A stretch of 37,526 nt of DNA, from positions 1 through 37,526 of the forward strand of contig NZ_JAEQMY010000048.1 in the NCBI RefSeq assembly GCF_016743775.1, read 5' to 3'. This document shows positions 8,927-17,221 of the stretch, piece by piece. The notes under the pieces were generated by a model. That model saw only the letters and a list, made by a program, of their open reading frames with translations, did not search any database and had not been told where the DNA came from. Source of the stretch: Microvirga aerilata (GTDB lineage: Bacteria > Pseudomonadota > Alphaproteobacteria > Rhizobiales > Beijerinckiaceae). Numbering within the stretch: the first letter of the stretch is position 1; each line of letters opens with the position of its first letter. Both the position numbers and the translations under genes were made by a program.

Positions 8927-9559
8927 ATGACAACTTTGATGCTCGTCGGAGCGACAGGTCTGGTCGGCGGAGCTGTCCTGCTGCAGGCGCAGAGTGATGC
9001 GCGCGTAGCCCGGATCGTCGCCCCGATCCGGCGCGAACTGCCGCCTCATCCGAAACTCGAAAACCCGTTAGTTGATTTCGAGCACCTGCCGGCCGATGCT
9101 CCCTGGTGGGCCGCCGATGGGGTGATCTGCACCTTGGGAACGACGATCCGCAAGGCGGGCTCGCAGGAAGCCTTCCGCCGGGTTGACCACGACTACCCAC
9201 TCGCCGTCGCGCGGTTCGCCCGGCAGCACGGTGCGCAAGCTTTTGCCCTGAACTCGGCAACAGGAGCCGATCCGGGATCACGCTTCTTCTACAACCGGGT
9301 CAAAGGCGAGGTGGAGGCGGCGCTTCGGGGTCTGGGGTTTCCGTCCTTGACTATTGTGCGGCCTGCCCTCATCGGCAGCGACCGGGAGGAGTTCCGGCCC
9401 GCCGAGTTCATGGCCATGCGGGTCTTGCGACTGGCCGAGCGGCTTCTACCACGCCGCTATCGCATCGTGCCGCACGAGCATATCGCCAGGGTTTTGCTGG
9501 AGGCGGCGGTCACCGCCCCGTGCGGGGAACACATCATCGAGTCTGACGCCATCATCTGA
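8927..9559 (+). CDS. Atypical SDR / NAD(P)H-binding oxidoreductase-like protein
   Basis: A 210-aa Rossmann-fold protein. The N-terminal nucleotide-binding loop GATGLVGG is at residues 8-15. FALNSATGADPGSRFFYNRV has the catalytic-position Tyr followed by Lys (YNRVKGE), and IVRPALIGSDREE is the NmrA/atypical-SDR motif. It resembles the HTATIP2/YbjT-like family, whose members are often of unknown substrate. The ATG at 8927 is preferred over upstream in-frame codons because homology-like sequence begins there; the ribosome site (GGAGA) is somewhat distant. It is monocistronic and lies just before the copper island, but has its own stop before the copper operator. Confidence 0.8.
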   Translation: MTTLMLVGATGLVGGAVLLQAQSDARVARIVAPIRRELPPHPKLENPLVDFEHLPADAPWWAADGVICTLGTTIRKAGSQEAFRRVDHDYPLAVARFARQHGAQAFALNSATGADPGSRFFYNRVKGEVEAALRGLGFPSLTIVRPALIGSDREEFRPAEFMAMRVLRLAERLLPRRYRIVPHEHIARVLLEAAVTAPCGEHIIESDAII

Positions 9560-9649
9560 GGGGCGACACGGACCAGGCGCATGGACCGCTACTTCACCCG
9601 GGCAATTCCAGTGTCCCCTACGGTTCGAGGATGATCTGCAAAAAGGCGC

Positions 9650-9680
9650 TTGACCTTCCCATGATGGGAAGGTGCACCGT
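9650..9680 (+). promoter_or_regulatory. CueR/MerR-type metal-responsive promoter-operator
   Basis: A near-perfect palindrome, ACCTTCCC-N5-GGGAAGGT, sits at 9653-9673. TTGACC (9650-9655) serves as -35, and a weak -10 (CACCGT, 9675-9680) follows after 19 nt, the overlong spacing typical of MerR-family activated promoters. The arms match CueR-type copper operators in form. The first gene downstream is an HMA metal-binding protein, which fits copper induction of the whole island. No CueR-like regulator is encoded in the window. Confidence 0.8.
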
Positions 9681-9714
9681 CTGCTCATCGTCAACGCCAA
9701 CCGGAGTTCAGACC

Positions 9715-9981
9715 ATGTGCGGATGCAGCACCCATCAGGCTCAGTCGAGCGCCACCACGGAGCGCGATCCCACGGCCGTGATCCTCAAGGTCGAGGACAT
9801 GACCTGCGGGCATTGCGCCAGCGCGATCACGGAGGCCGTGGAGGCTGGATTGCCAGGGGCTCGCGTGCAGGGGGATCCGGCCACTAAGCTGGTCTCGATC
9901 CGGGGCACCCGCGACCTCGCCAAGGTCGAGGCACTGATCACCGGCGCCGGCTACACCCCGTCGGTTCCGGCACTTGGATAA
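9715..9981 (+). CDS. HMA-domain heavy-metal-binding protein (CopZ-like)
   Basis: An 88-aa protein with a Cys-rich N-terminus (MCGCSTHQ) and one heavy-metal-associated domain whose ligand loop is MTCGHCAS. The domain ends with the usual VEALITGAGYTP. It should bind Cu(I) in the cytoplasm and hand it on, as CopZ-type chaperones do. The ATG at 9715 follows CGGAG at a proper distance and is the first after the CueR-type promoter, so the open frame further upstream is not used. The extra Cys pair at the N-terminus is unusual for a plain CopZ. First gene of the copper island. Confidence 0.88.
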   Translation: MCGCSTHQAQSSATTERDPTAVILKVEDMTCGHCASAITEAVEAGLPGARVQGDPATKLVSIRGTRDLAKVEALITGAGYTPSVPALG

Positions 9982-10042
9982 GCCCATGCGGGATCCTGGC
10001 CCCTGCCGGACCCGCTGCCTGCCCCAACAAGGAACCCGGACC

Positions 10043-10273
10043 ATGCACCGCCTCCAGGCACACAACCTCATCTACATCCCGAAGATGATGTGCGACCGCT
10101 GCGTCGCCGCCCTGACCAGCGCCCTGCACGCCTTCGACGAGGTCGCTCCCGTTGAGGCCGACCTGATGGCGCGAACGGTCCGGGTCGTCTCACGGCACTA
10201 CGAGTCCGCTCTTATGCGAACCCTGCGTGAAGCCGGTTTTGACGCCGAGCCCATCCTTCAACCTCTCGGGTAA
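10043..10273 (+). CDS. Second small HMA-like metal-binding protein
   Basis: A 76-aa protein with a ferredoxin-like HMA pattern. The metal loop is MMCDRCVAAL (CxxC), then a strand region ARTVRVVS and a closing helix LMRTLREAGFDAEPI. It follows the first HMA protein by 61 nt. Its loop lacks the Gly-His seen in the first copy, so the two may differ in metal affinity or partner. It is likely cytoplasmic, with no signal peptide. The call as HMA rests on the CxxC position and overall pattern. Confidence 0.75.
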   Translation: MHRLQAHNLIYIPKMMCDRCVAALTSALHAFDEVAPVEADLMARTVRVVSRHYESALMRTLREAGFDAEPILQPLG

Positions 10274-10283
10274 GGAGATCGTC

Positions 10284-10790
10284 ATGCAGACCCACGCTCA
10301 TCACCACCATGCCCCTCACGATCACCAGGGTCACCACGGCTCACAGGCCGCTGCCCCGAGCCTCAACCGGGTGGCCTTCAGCGCCACTGTCCATTGCCTG
10401 ACGGGCTGTGCCATCGGCGAGGTGCTCGGCATGGTCATCGGCACCGCCCTGGGCTGGGGCACTGGCGCGACCATCGCGCTCGCAGTCGTGCTCGCCTTCC
10501 TGTTTGGCTACGCTCTGACCATGCTGCCCCTGCTGCGCAGCGGCATGGCACTCAGTTCCGCGGTCGGCCTGGCCTTCGCCTCCGACACGGCCTCGATCAC
10601 CATCATGGAGATCGTCGACAACGCCATCATGCTGGTGATCCCGGGCGCCATGGACGCGCCGCTGTCGAGCCCGCTTTTCTGGGGCAGCCTTGCCGTCGCC
10701 CTGGTGATCGCGGGTGCCTTTGCCTTCCCGCTTAACCGTTGGCTCATCGCCCAAGGTCGTGGGCATGCCTTCGTCCACGCTCATCACTGA
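10284..10790 (+). CDS. DUF4396 membrane protein with His-rich N-terminus
   Basis: A 168-aa protein. The first 25 residues carry a His cluster (HAHHHHAPHDHQGHHG) likely to bind metal. Four hydrophobic segments follow (about 33-60, 68-92, 97-130 and 140-160), with the family motif HCLTGCAIGE near the first and FASDTASITIMEIVDN before the third. The function of DUF4396 is not established, but it recurs in copper resistance loci. AAGGAG overlaps the stop of the preceding gene, so translation is probably coupled. The C-terminus ends in HAFVHAHH, another possible metal site. Confidence 0.85.
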   Translation: MQTHAHHHHAPHDHQGHHGSQAAAPSLNRVAFSATVHCLTGCAIGEVLGMVIGTALGWGTGATIALAVVLAFLFGYALTMLPLLRSGMALSSAVGLAFASDTASITIMEIVDNAIMLVIPGAMDAPLSSPLFWGSLAVALVIAGAFAFPLNRWLIAQGRGHAFVHAHH

Positions 10791-10802
10791 AGGAGGTCGG
10801 TC

Positions 10803-11288
10803 ATGCGTGCTTTTCCAATGATCCTGGCGGCCATGGCAGTCGCCCTTGCCCCGACCTCCATGGCATGGGCCGACCCAGGCCATGCCGGCCATGACCACGC
10901 TGTGGAAACGGCCTACGGACGCCTCGGCGATCCAGCGAAGGGCGGCCGCGTCGTCCAAGTGGTGATGAAGGAGATCGACAGCGGCATGGCCTTTGCGCCG
11001 GAGCGCATCGAGGTCGCCAAGGGCGAGCAGGTCCAGTTTGTCCTGCGGAACGGCGGCGAACTCGACCACGAGCTCGTCATCGGCACCGTCGAGGCGAACT
11101 GGGTGCATGCCGAGGCGATGGCCGCCCATCCGGAAATGGCGCACGAGGATCCGAACGCCAAGCGGCTCGGCCCGAAGACCTCCGGCGTGCTGCGCTGGCA
11201 GTTCACCCAGGCCGGCACGTTCGAGTACGCGTGCCTCATCCCCGGCCACCGCGAGGCGGGCATGGTCGGAACAGTGGTGGTGAAGTGA
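10803..11288 (+). CDS. Cupredoxin-domain periplasmic copper protein
   Basis: A 161-aa protein with a signal peptide (1-23, cleavage after AWA) and a His-rich mature start (DPGHAGHDH). The cupredoxin fold carries a plausible type-1 copper set: His89 (ELDHE), Cys144, His149 (YACLIPGHRE) and Met154. It should bind copper in the periplasm, for sequestration or electron transfer. A strong ribosome site AAGGAGG lies at 10791-10797. Similar proteins accompany copper efflux and oxidase genes; here the former applies. Confidence 0.88.
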   Translation: MRAFPMILAAMAVALAPTSMAWADPGHAGHDHAVETAYGRLGDPAKGGRVVQVVMKEIDSGMAFAPERIEVAKGEQVQFVLRNGGELDHELVIGTVEANWVHAEAMAAHPEMAHEDPNAKRLGPKTSGVLRWQFTQAGTFEYACLIPGHREAGMVGTVVVK

Positions 11289-11421
11289 GGGAGTGGTTTG
11301 CTGTGGCGAACGAATCCGCAATACCAGCCTCGCGGCCCACAAAGGCCACAAAGACCCTAGAGGTAACCGTTTGGAAACCGGCTGCCCGGCAGATCATTAC
11401 CCTGATCTCAGGAGCGAATTG

Positions 11422-11877
11422 TTGAACACCCTGTGGACCCACCTCCGGCGCCTTGTCACGAGCCTGATGCTCGTGGCCGTGGCGTCGTTCGTGCTCCACA
11501 GCGGCGCGCTGGCGGGCATGCATCGGCATGGGCAAGGCTCGCCTGAGTGCGAGCAGACGGCGTCCTCCGGCCACGGGCATCAGCATGCTTTAGCGCGCGT
11601 TCACCAGGCCGCGTACGATCATGGCGATGGGGTCACCCATCACCATGCCAAGGCCGATGTGGTGGATGAAGTCACTCCCGACGACCGGCAGGCCGACGCC
11701 GGCCCTGACGGCTCCTGCTGCGCCAGCGCTTGCCCGATTGCGATGGCCCCCTTGGGACTGGATGCGATGTCCGCTCCAATGACCCTGGCGCTGTCACTCA
11801 TCCCGGGCAGCCAGCGCGGCTCCGGCATCGATCCTGGCCACCTCAAGCGCCCGCCACGAACTCTCAGCATCGTCTAA
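11422..11877 (+). CDS. His-rich secreted protein of unknown function
   Basis: The start is TTG at 11422, chosen because AGGAG lies 7 nt upstream and the protein then begins MNTLWTHLRRLVTSLMLVAVAS, a clear signal sequence. The upstream in-frame part has no ribosome site. The mature 120 residues contain many His (GMHRHGQ, SGHGHQHA, VTHHHAKAD) and a Cys cluster (SCCASACP), followed by a hydrophobic segment. It resembles in style the poorly described His-rich proteins of copper operons (CopL or DUF2946 types), but I do not recognise a specific family. A role as periplasmic copper binder is inferred from context and composition. Confidence 0.65.
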   Translation: MNTLWTHLRRLVTSLMLVAVASFVLHSGALAGMHRHGQGSPECEQTASSGHGHQHALARVHQAAYDHGDGVTHHHAKADVVDEVTPDDRQADAGPDGSCCASACPIAMAPLGLDAMSAPMTLALSLIPGSQRGSGIDPGHLKRPPRTLSIV

Positions 11878-11940
11878 CCAGCGACCGGCCCCGACGCCGC
11901 GTCGCTCCCGACGCCGTGCTTATGATCCGGGGTTATCCCA

Positions 11941-13662
11941 ATGTTTATCCGTTCCAACGGCGCCCTGCGCCGCCTCCAAGCCATTCTGGTTGGCCTGGGC
12001 CTTCTGACCACCATCGCCGCCACGGCAGTCGCTCATGAGGGGCACGATCACGGCGCGCCGCCACCGTCGGCGGTCACCACCAACAATCCACGGGTCACTG
12101 CGCAGTCGGACGCCTACGAGCTCGTCGGCGTCCTGCGTGGCGACCGCCTTGGGATCTTCCTGGACCATTTTGCCTCGAACGAGCCTGTGACCGATGCAAA
12201 GATGATCGTGACGGTCGGCGGTGACGAGGAGGTCCAAGCCGAGGCGGCGCCCGACGGCACCTACACGGTGACGTCGCCCAAGTTCGCGGGCGAAGGCCCA
12301 TTGGAGCTCATCTTCGCTGTCACCGCGCCTGCCGGCGACGACCTGCTGATCGGCACCCTCCAGCTCCCCGCCAAGGCCGCTGCCGCGGCTCCTGCTCCAG
12401 GGCGGGCCTCGCCGCTCCAGGTCCTGCAGAACACGCCAACTGTACGGCTCGGCAGCATCGAGGTGGCCACCCCCTACGTGATCGCCGGCGTTGCGCTCGC
12501 GCTCGGCTTCCTGCTTGGCCTTGTCTCCCGAAGCCGGAGGAGGCTGGTCCCGGTCGCGGGCCTGGCGCTGGTCCTGCTCGCCGTCTCGACGGCCTACGCC
12601 TTCGCCCACGAGGGGCATGATCACGGGGCCGATGCCGCCAAGGCCGTCCTCCCCGCCGGCGACACCCCGCGCCGCCTGCCGGACGGCACGGTGTTCGTGC
12701 CCAAGCCGAGCCAACGCCTGCTCAACGTGCGGACGACCATGACGAAGCCGGAGGAGGCGCAGAAGGCCATAAGCCTGATCGGACGGGTCATCGCTGACCC
12801 GAACCGCTCCGGCCTCGTGCAGAGCATCAACGGAGGGCGCATCATCGCTCCCGAGAAGGGGCTCCCCGGCATCGGGCAGGCCGTCAGGAAGGGCGACGTG
12901 CTGGCCCTGGTCGAGCAGGCAGTGCCTCAGGCCGACCGCACCACGCTGTCCGAGCGCGTCGGCGAGATCGAGCAGGAGATCGCGGTCGCCGAGACCAAGC
13001 TCAAGCGCGTGCGCCAGCTCTCGGACCGGGGCGTGGCCCCGCCGAGCCAGGTCACGGACGCCGAGATCGAGTTGGAGGGCCTGCGCCGCCGCCGCGAGAT
13101 CGTACGCCAGACCCGCATCGAGTCCGAGGTCCTGCAGGCCCCCATTGACGGCACCATCGCCGCGGCGCGGGTCGTCCCTGGCCAGGTGGTCGCCTCCCAG
13201 GACATCGTCTTCCAGATTGTCGATCCGAAGGGTCTCTGGGTCGAGGCGCTCGTCTACGGCGAGATCGATCCCGCCAAGGTCACCGGCGCCAGCGCAACCG
13301 CCGTCGACGGCACGCCGCTGAAGCTCGCGTTCCAGGGCTTCAGCAAGGCGCTCCAGCAACAGGCCACAGTCGTGCAGTTCGCCATCGAGAGCCCGCCGGG
13401 CAATCTGTCGGTCGGCTCGCCGGTCACGGTGTTCGCGCAGAACGGAGCCTCCGTCAGGGACATCATCATGCCCCGGGATGCGGTGGTGCGCGGCGCCAAC
13501 GGCGAGGCGGTGGTGTGGCGCCACACGGATCCGGAACGCTTTGAGGCACGGCCTGTGCGGACCGAGCCCTTCGACGCCACCCGTCTCGTGATCCGGGCCG
13601 GCGTTGCCGAGGGCGAGCGCATCGTGGTCCGCGGCCCCGAACTCATCAACCAGATACGGTGA
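11941..13662 (+). CDS. HME-RND efflux periplasmic adaptor (CusB/CzcB-like) with extra N-terminal domain
   Basis: A 573-aa membrane-fusion protein linking the RND pump to an outer-membrane channel. After a signal-like segment (11-30) comes AHEGHDHG (31-38), then a beta-rich periplasmic domain (about 55-145), two hydrophobic segments (178-197 and 203-222) and a second AHEGHDHG (222-229). The true adaptor begins about residue 245: a barrel-sandwich half (GRVIADPNRSGLVQSINGG), a coiled-coil hairpin (about 325-395), the second half (LQAPIDGTIAAARVVPGQVV) and the beta-barrel plus proximal domain to the end. Adaptors are usually near 350-450 aa, so about 230 residues are extra. The start at 11941 has only a weak ribosome site. 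Metal specificity is not readable; Cu/Ag is inferred from the operon. Confidence 0.88.
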   Translation: MFIRSNGALRRLQAILVGLGLLTTIAATAVAHEGHDHGAPPPSAVTTNNPRVTAQSDAYELVGVLRGDRLGIFLDHFASNEPVTDAKMIVTVGGDEEVQAEAAPDGTYTVTSPKFAGEGPLELIFAVTAPAGDDLLIGTLQLPAKAAAAAPAPGRASPLQVLQNTPTVRLGSIEVATPYVIAGVALALGFLLGLVSRSRRRLVPVAGLALVLLAVSTAYAFAHEGHDHGADAAKAVLPAGDTPRRLPDGTVFVPKPSQRLLNVRTTMTKPEEAQKAISLIGRVIADPNRSGLVQSINGGRIIAPEKGLPGIGQAVRKGDVLALVEQAVPQADRTTLSERVGEIEQEIAVAETKLKRVRQLSDRGVAPPSQVTDAEIELEGLRRRREIVRQTRIESEVLQAPIDGTIAAARVVPGQVVASQDIVFQIVDPKGLWVEALVYGEIDPAKVTGASATAVDGTPLKLAFQGFSKALQQQATVVQFAIESPPGNLSVGSPVTVFAQNGASVRDIIMPRDAVVRGANGEAVVWRHTDPERFEARPVRTEPFDATRLVIRAGVAEGERIVVRGPELINQIR

Positions 13663-13671
13663 GGCACGGCG

Positions 13672-16600
13672 ATGTTCAACTTTCTTGTCAGCAACAGCCT
13701 CAAGAACCGGCTCTTCGTTATCGCGGCGGCGCTCGTGCTCGTCGCCTTCGGTTCGTGGATCCTGCCGCGGGTGCCGGTCGACGTGTTCCCCGACCTCAAC
13801 CGACCGACCGTCACCTTGATGACCGAGGCCGAGGGCCTCGCGCCCCAGGAGGTGGAGCAGCTCGTCACCTACCCGCTCGAAACAGCCATGAACGGCATGC
13901 CGGGCGTCACGCGCGTCCGCTCCGTCTCCGGTGTCGGCCTGTCCATCGTCTATGTCGAGTTTGACTGGAGCACGGACATCTACCGCTCGCGCCAGCTCGT
14001 CGCCGAGCGTCTGGCCCTCGTGGGCGAGCAGCTCCCAACCGGCGTCACGCCGCAGATGGGGCCGGTGACCTCGATCATGGGCGAGATCATGCTGGTCGCC
14101 GTCACCAGCGACACTGTCTCGCCGATGGAGGTGCGCGAGATCGCTGACTTCATCATCCGGCCCCAGCTCCTCACCATCGCGGGCGTGGCGCAGGTGATCC
14201 CCATCGGCGGCGAGGTCCGGCAGTACCGGATTGTACCCAACATCGCAGCCCTGCAGGCGCTCGACGTCACACACGAGCAGATCGAGGCTGCGGTCACCCG
14301 CTTCGGCACCAACACCGGGGGCGGTTTCGTCGACCAGCACGGGCGCGAGTACCTGATCCGCAACGTGGGCGTCACAAAACGCCTGGAGGACCTGCGCAAC
14401 ACGGTAGTGGTGCACAAGCAGGGCCAGCCGGTCTTCCTGCACCAGGTGGCACAAGTCGACTTCGCACCGCGGGTGAAGCGCGGCGATGCCGGCTTCCAGG
14501 GCAAGCCCGCCGTGATCGTATCGATCCAGAAGCAACCCGGCGCCGATACGGTCGACCTTACCGGCAAGATCGAAGCCGCGCTGGCCGAGATCCAGAAAAC
14601 GCTGCCGCAAGGCGTGTCGGCCACGAACCTTCAGTTCCGGCAGGCCACCTTCATCGAGACCTCCGTCGACAACGTGAAGCGGGTGCTGCTGGAGGCAGCC
14701 GCCGTGGTCGCCGTGATCCTGATCCTGTTCCTGATGAATGTGCGGGCGACCGTGATCTCGCTGACCGCGATCCCGATCTCGATCCTGGTGACGGTGCTCG
14801 TGTTCAATGCCTTCGGTCTCACCATCAACACCATGACGCTGGGCGGCCTCGCCATCGCCATCGGCGAGCTCGTCGACGATGCGGTGGTCGACGTCGAGAA
14901 CATCCTGCGCCGGCTCAAGGAGAACCGGGAGCTGCCCGAGCCTCGGCCCGTGCTGGAGGTGATCGCGGCCGCAAGCCAGGAGGTCCGTTCCGGCATCGTC
15001 TACGCGACGATGATCATCATCCTGGTGTTCATCCCGCTCTTCGCCCTGTCCGGCATCGAGGGTCGGCTCTTCGCTCCGCTCGGCGTGGCCTACATCGTGT
15101 CGATCCTGGCCTCGCTCGTCACCTCGATTACCGTGACGCCGGTGCTGGCCTACTATCTGCTCTCCGGGCGGGTGAAGGGCCACGAGCACGACAGCTTCGT
15201 GGTCCGACACCTCAAGCGCGGCAACGCCGCCCTGCTGCGCTGGGCCTTCGGGCACCGGGAGATCTTGTTCACCACCATCCTGCTGGGCGTCGGCCTGGCG
15301 GCCTATGCCGCCACCCTGCTGCCGCGGGCCTTCCTGCCGCCGTTCAACGAGGGCACGCTCACGATCAGCCTCGCCTACAATCCTGGCATCGCGCTGGCCG
15401 AGAGCCACCGCCTCGGGCTCGTAGCGGAAGGCCTGATCAAGGACGTGCCGGAGGTGATCTCGGTCGGGCGCCGCACCGGCCGCGCCGAACTCGACGAGCA
15501 TGCGGAGGGCGTGCACTCGTCCGAGATTGACGTCGACCTGAAGCGGTCGGAGCGCTCGAAGGTGGAGGTGATGGGCGACATCCGCGCCCGCCTGGCCGTC
15601 CTTCCCGCGACGCTCAACGTCGGCCAGCCGATCTCGCACCGCCTCGATCACATGCTCTCGGGCGTGCGCGCGGAGATCGCGCTCAAGATCTACGGCGAGG
15701 ACATCGACACGCTGCGCACCCTGGCGGAAGGCCTGCGCGAGCGGCTCTCGGGCGTGGAAGGGCTCGTCGACCTCCAGGTCGAGAAGCAGGTGCGTATCCC
15801 GCAACTGCGCATCGACGTCGACTACGAGAAGGCAGCCCTCTACGGCCTGACGCCGGCGACGGTGACTCAAGGTCTGGAGACGATGTCGAACGGGCGCACG
15901 GTCTCGCAGATCGTTGAGGGCAACCGCCGCTTCGACGTGGTGATGCGCCTCTCCGACCAGGACCGCTCCACCACCGGCCTCGGCGACCTGCTGATCGCCA
16001 CGCCGACCGGGCATGTGCCGCTGCGGATGATCGCGAATGTCGAGGAGACGAACGGACCGAACCAGGTGCTGCGCGAGAACGGCCAGCGCCGGATTGCGGT
16101 CCTGGGCAACACCGATGGCAAGCGCGACATGGCGGCCATCATTGCCGACATCCGCCGCGTCACCGGGGAGGCGCAGTGGCCGCAGGGCTACGTCACCCGC
16201 CTGGAGGGCACCTTCCAGGCGCAGGAAGAGGCGACGCTCCGGATCGGAGCGCTGTCGCTCCTGTCGCTCGCGATGGTCTTCGTGGTGCTCTACAGCCGCT
16301 ACCAGTCGCCGGCCTTGGCACTGATCATCATGGGCAACATTCCGCTGGCGCTCATCGGCAGCGTGATCGCGCTCAACATCGCCGGCCAGCCGCTCTCGGT
16401 CGCCTCAATGATCGGCTTCATCACACTGGCCGGCATCTCGGCCCGCAACGGCATCCTGAAGGTCTCGCACTACATCAACCTCGCGCTCTACGAGGGCGAG
16501 CAGTTCGGCAAGGACCTCGTGATCCGCGGCAGCCTGGAGCGGCTGACCCCGGTGCTGATGACGGCGTTGTCCGCCGGCCTCGCGCTCATCCCGCTCCTGA

Positions 16601-16797
16601 TCGGGGCGGACGAGCCCGGGCGCGAGATCCTGCACCCGGTGGCGGTCACAATCTTCGGCGGGCTGATCTCGGCGACGCTGATCGACACCTTCCTCACCCC
16701 GGTCCTGTTCCTGACCTTCGGCAGGAAGCCGCTGGAGCGCATCCAGGCCAGCCGCGAGGGCCGCGCCGGCGGCCTCACCCCTGCGGAAGCCTTCTGA
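13672..16797 (+). CDS. HME-RND heavy-metal efflux pump (CusA/CzcA family)
   Basis: A 1041-aa inner-membrane proton-driven pump, the usual length for the family, with twelve membrane segments in two halves (first helix at residues 13-31, NRLFVIAAALVLVAFGSWIL). The large periplasmic loops follow helices 1 and 7. The helix-4 proton-relay segment reads AIGELVDDAVVDVENI, with Asp402, Asp403, Asp407 and Glu409. This differs from both the DFG...DGA...EN pattern of Zn/Co/Cd pumps and the AIGAMVDAAIVMIEN pattern of Cu/Ag pumps, so substrate assignment by motif is uncertain. It starts 9 nt after the adaptor. No outer-membrane channel gene is present. Confidence 0.92.
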   Translation: MFNFLVSNSLKNRLFVIAAALVLVAFGSWILPRVPVDVFPDLNRPTVTLMTEAEGLAPQEVEQLVTYPLETAMNGMPGVTRVRSVSGVGLSIVYVEFDWSTDIYRSRQLVAERLALVGEQLPTGVTPQMGPVTSIMGEIMLVAVTSDTVSPMEVREIADFIIRPQLLTIAGVAQVIPIGGEVRQYRIVPNIAALQALDVTHEQIEAAVTRFGTNTGGGFVDQHGREYLIRNVGVTKRLEDLRNTVVVHKQGQPVFLHQVAQVDFAPRVKRGDAGFQGKPAVIVSIQKQPGADTVDLTGKIEAALAEIQKTLPQGVSATNLQFRQATFIETSVDNVKRVLLEAAAVVAVILILFLMNVRATVISLTAIPISILVTVLVFNAFGLTINTMTLGGLAIAIGELVDDAVVDVENILRRLKENRELPEPRPVLEVIAAASQEVRSGIVYATMIIILVFIPLFALSGIEGRLFAPLGVAYIVSILASLVTSITVTPVLAYYLLSGRVKGHEHDSFVVRHLKRGNAALLRWAFGHREILFTTILLGVGLAAYAATLLPRAFLPPFNEGTLTISLAYNPGIALAESHRLGLVAEGLIKDVPEVISVGRRTGRAELDEHAEGVHSSEIDVDLKRSERSKVEVMGDIRARLAVLPATLNVGQPISHRLDHMLSGVRAEIALKIYGEDIDTLRTLAEGLRERLSGVEGLVDLQVEKQVRIPQLRIDVDYEKAALYGLTPATVTQGLETMSNGRTVSQIVEGNRRFDVVMRLSDQDRSTTGLGDLLIATPTGHVPLRMIANVEETNGPNQVLRENGQRRIAVLGNTDGKRDMAAIIADIRRVTGEAQWPQGYVTRLEGTFQAQEEATLRIGALSLLSLAMVFVVLYSRYQSPALALIIMGNIPLALIGSVIALNIAGQPLSVASMIGFITLAGISARNGILKVSHYINLALYEGEQFGKDLVIRGSLERLTPVLMTALSAGLALIPLLIGADEPGREILHPVAVTIFGGLISATLIDTFLTPVLFLTFGRKPLERIQASREGRAGGLTPAEAF

Positions 16798-16820
16798 TCC
16801 ACGACACAAGGAGAAACACC

Positions 16821-17195
16821 ATGAAGCATCTCATCCTCGCCCTTGCCATCGCAGCCTCGCCTCTGACAGCCGCTGCTCACGAGATAGCGAAGGGCCCGAA
16901 CGGCGGCCCGGTTGTCGACAGCGCCGGCCATCACGTCGAGTTGGTCGCCAAGGGCTCCGAACTCATCCTCTTCCTCACCGAGTCGGACGACAAGCCGCTG
17001 GCATCCGCGGGCACGACGAACGCTCGCGCCATCGTGCAGGACGGCGGTAAGACGGCAACCGTTCAACTCCAGCCGGCCGAGCCCAACAAGCTCGTCGGCG
17101 CTCTGGCGCAGCCGCTCGGCTCGGGCGCCCGCGTGGTCGTCTCGGCCACCATGGCCGATGGCCACGCCGTGCAGGCCCGCTTCGTCAACAACTGA
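16821..17195 (+). CDS. Small periplasmic protein related to adaptor N-domain
   Basis: A 124-aa protein with a signal peptide (1-19, ending TAAA before HEIAKGPNGG). The mature part is a single beta-rich domain: VELVAKGSELILFLTESDDKP, then alternating strands. It parallels residues 58-135 of the RND adaptor upstream (ELVGVLRGDRLGIFL... and VTVGGDEEVQAEAAPDGTYTV) in order and spacing, so it may be a stand-alone version of that domain. Good ribosome site AAGGAG. Function unknown; a periplasmic metal or pump accessory role is inferred. Confidence 0.75.
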   Translation: MKHLILALAIAASPLTAAAHEIAKGPNGGPVVDSAGHHVELVAKGSELILFLTESDDKPLASAGTTNARAIVQDGGKTATVQLQPAEPNKLVGALAQPLGSGARVVVSATMADGHAVQARFVNN

Positions 17196-17221
17196 CCTTT
17201 CCTCACGCTCAGGAGAAACCG

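Noticed and set aside
8688..9049. Short open frames on both strands before the SDR gene
   Set aside because: A TPADMY segment on the minus strand recalls the C-terminus of IS3 transposases (TPADVY), but nothing else matches, so a transposase remnant is not supported.
10341..11351. 336-aa open frame on the minus strand
   Set aside because: Antisense to the DUF4396 and cupredoxin genes, with His/Asp-rich biased sequence.
11920..16014. Very long open frame (1364 aa) on the minus strand
   Set aside because: It lies antisense to the RND adaptor and pump genes, which have clear family motifs and ribosome sites. Its translation is His/Arg/Asp-rich low-complexity sequence, the typical mirror of high-GC coding DNA.
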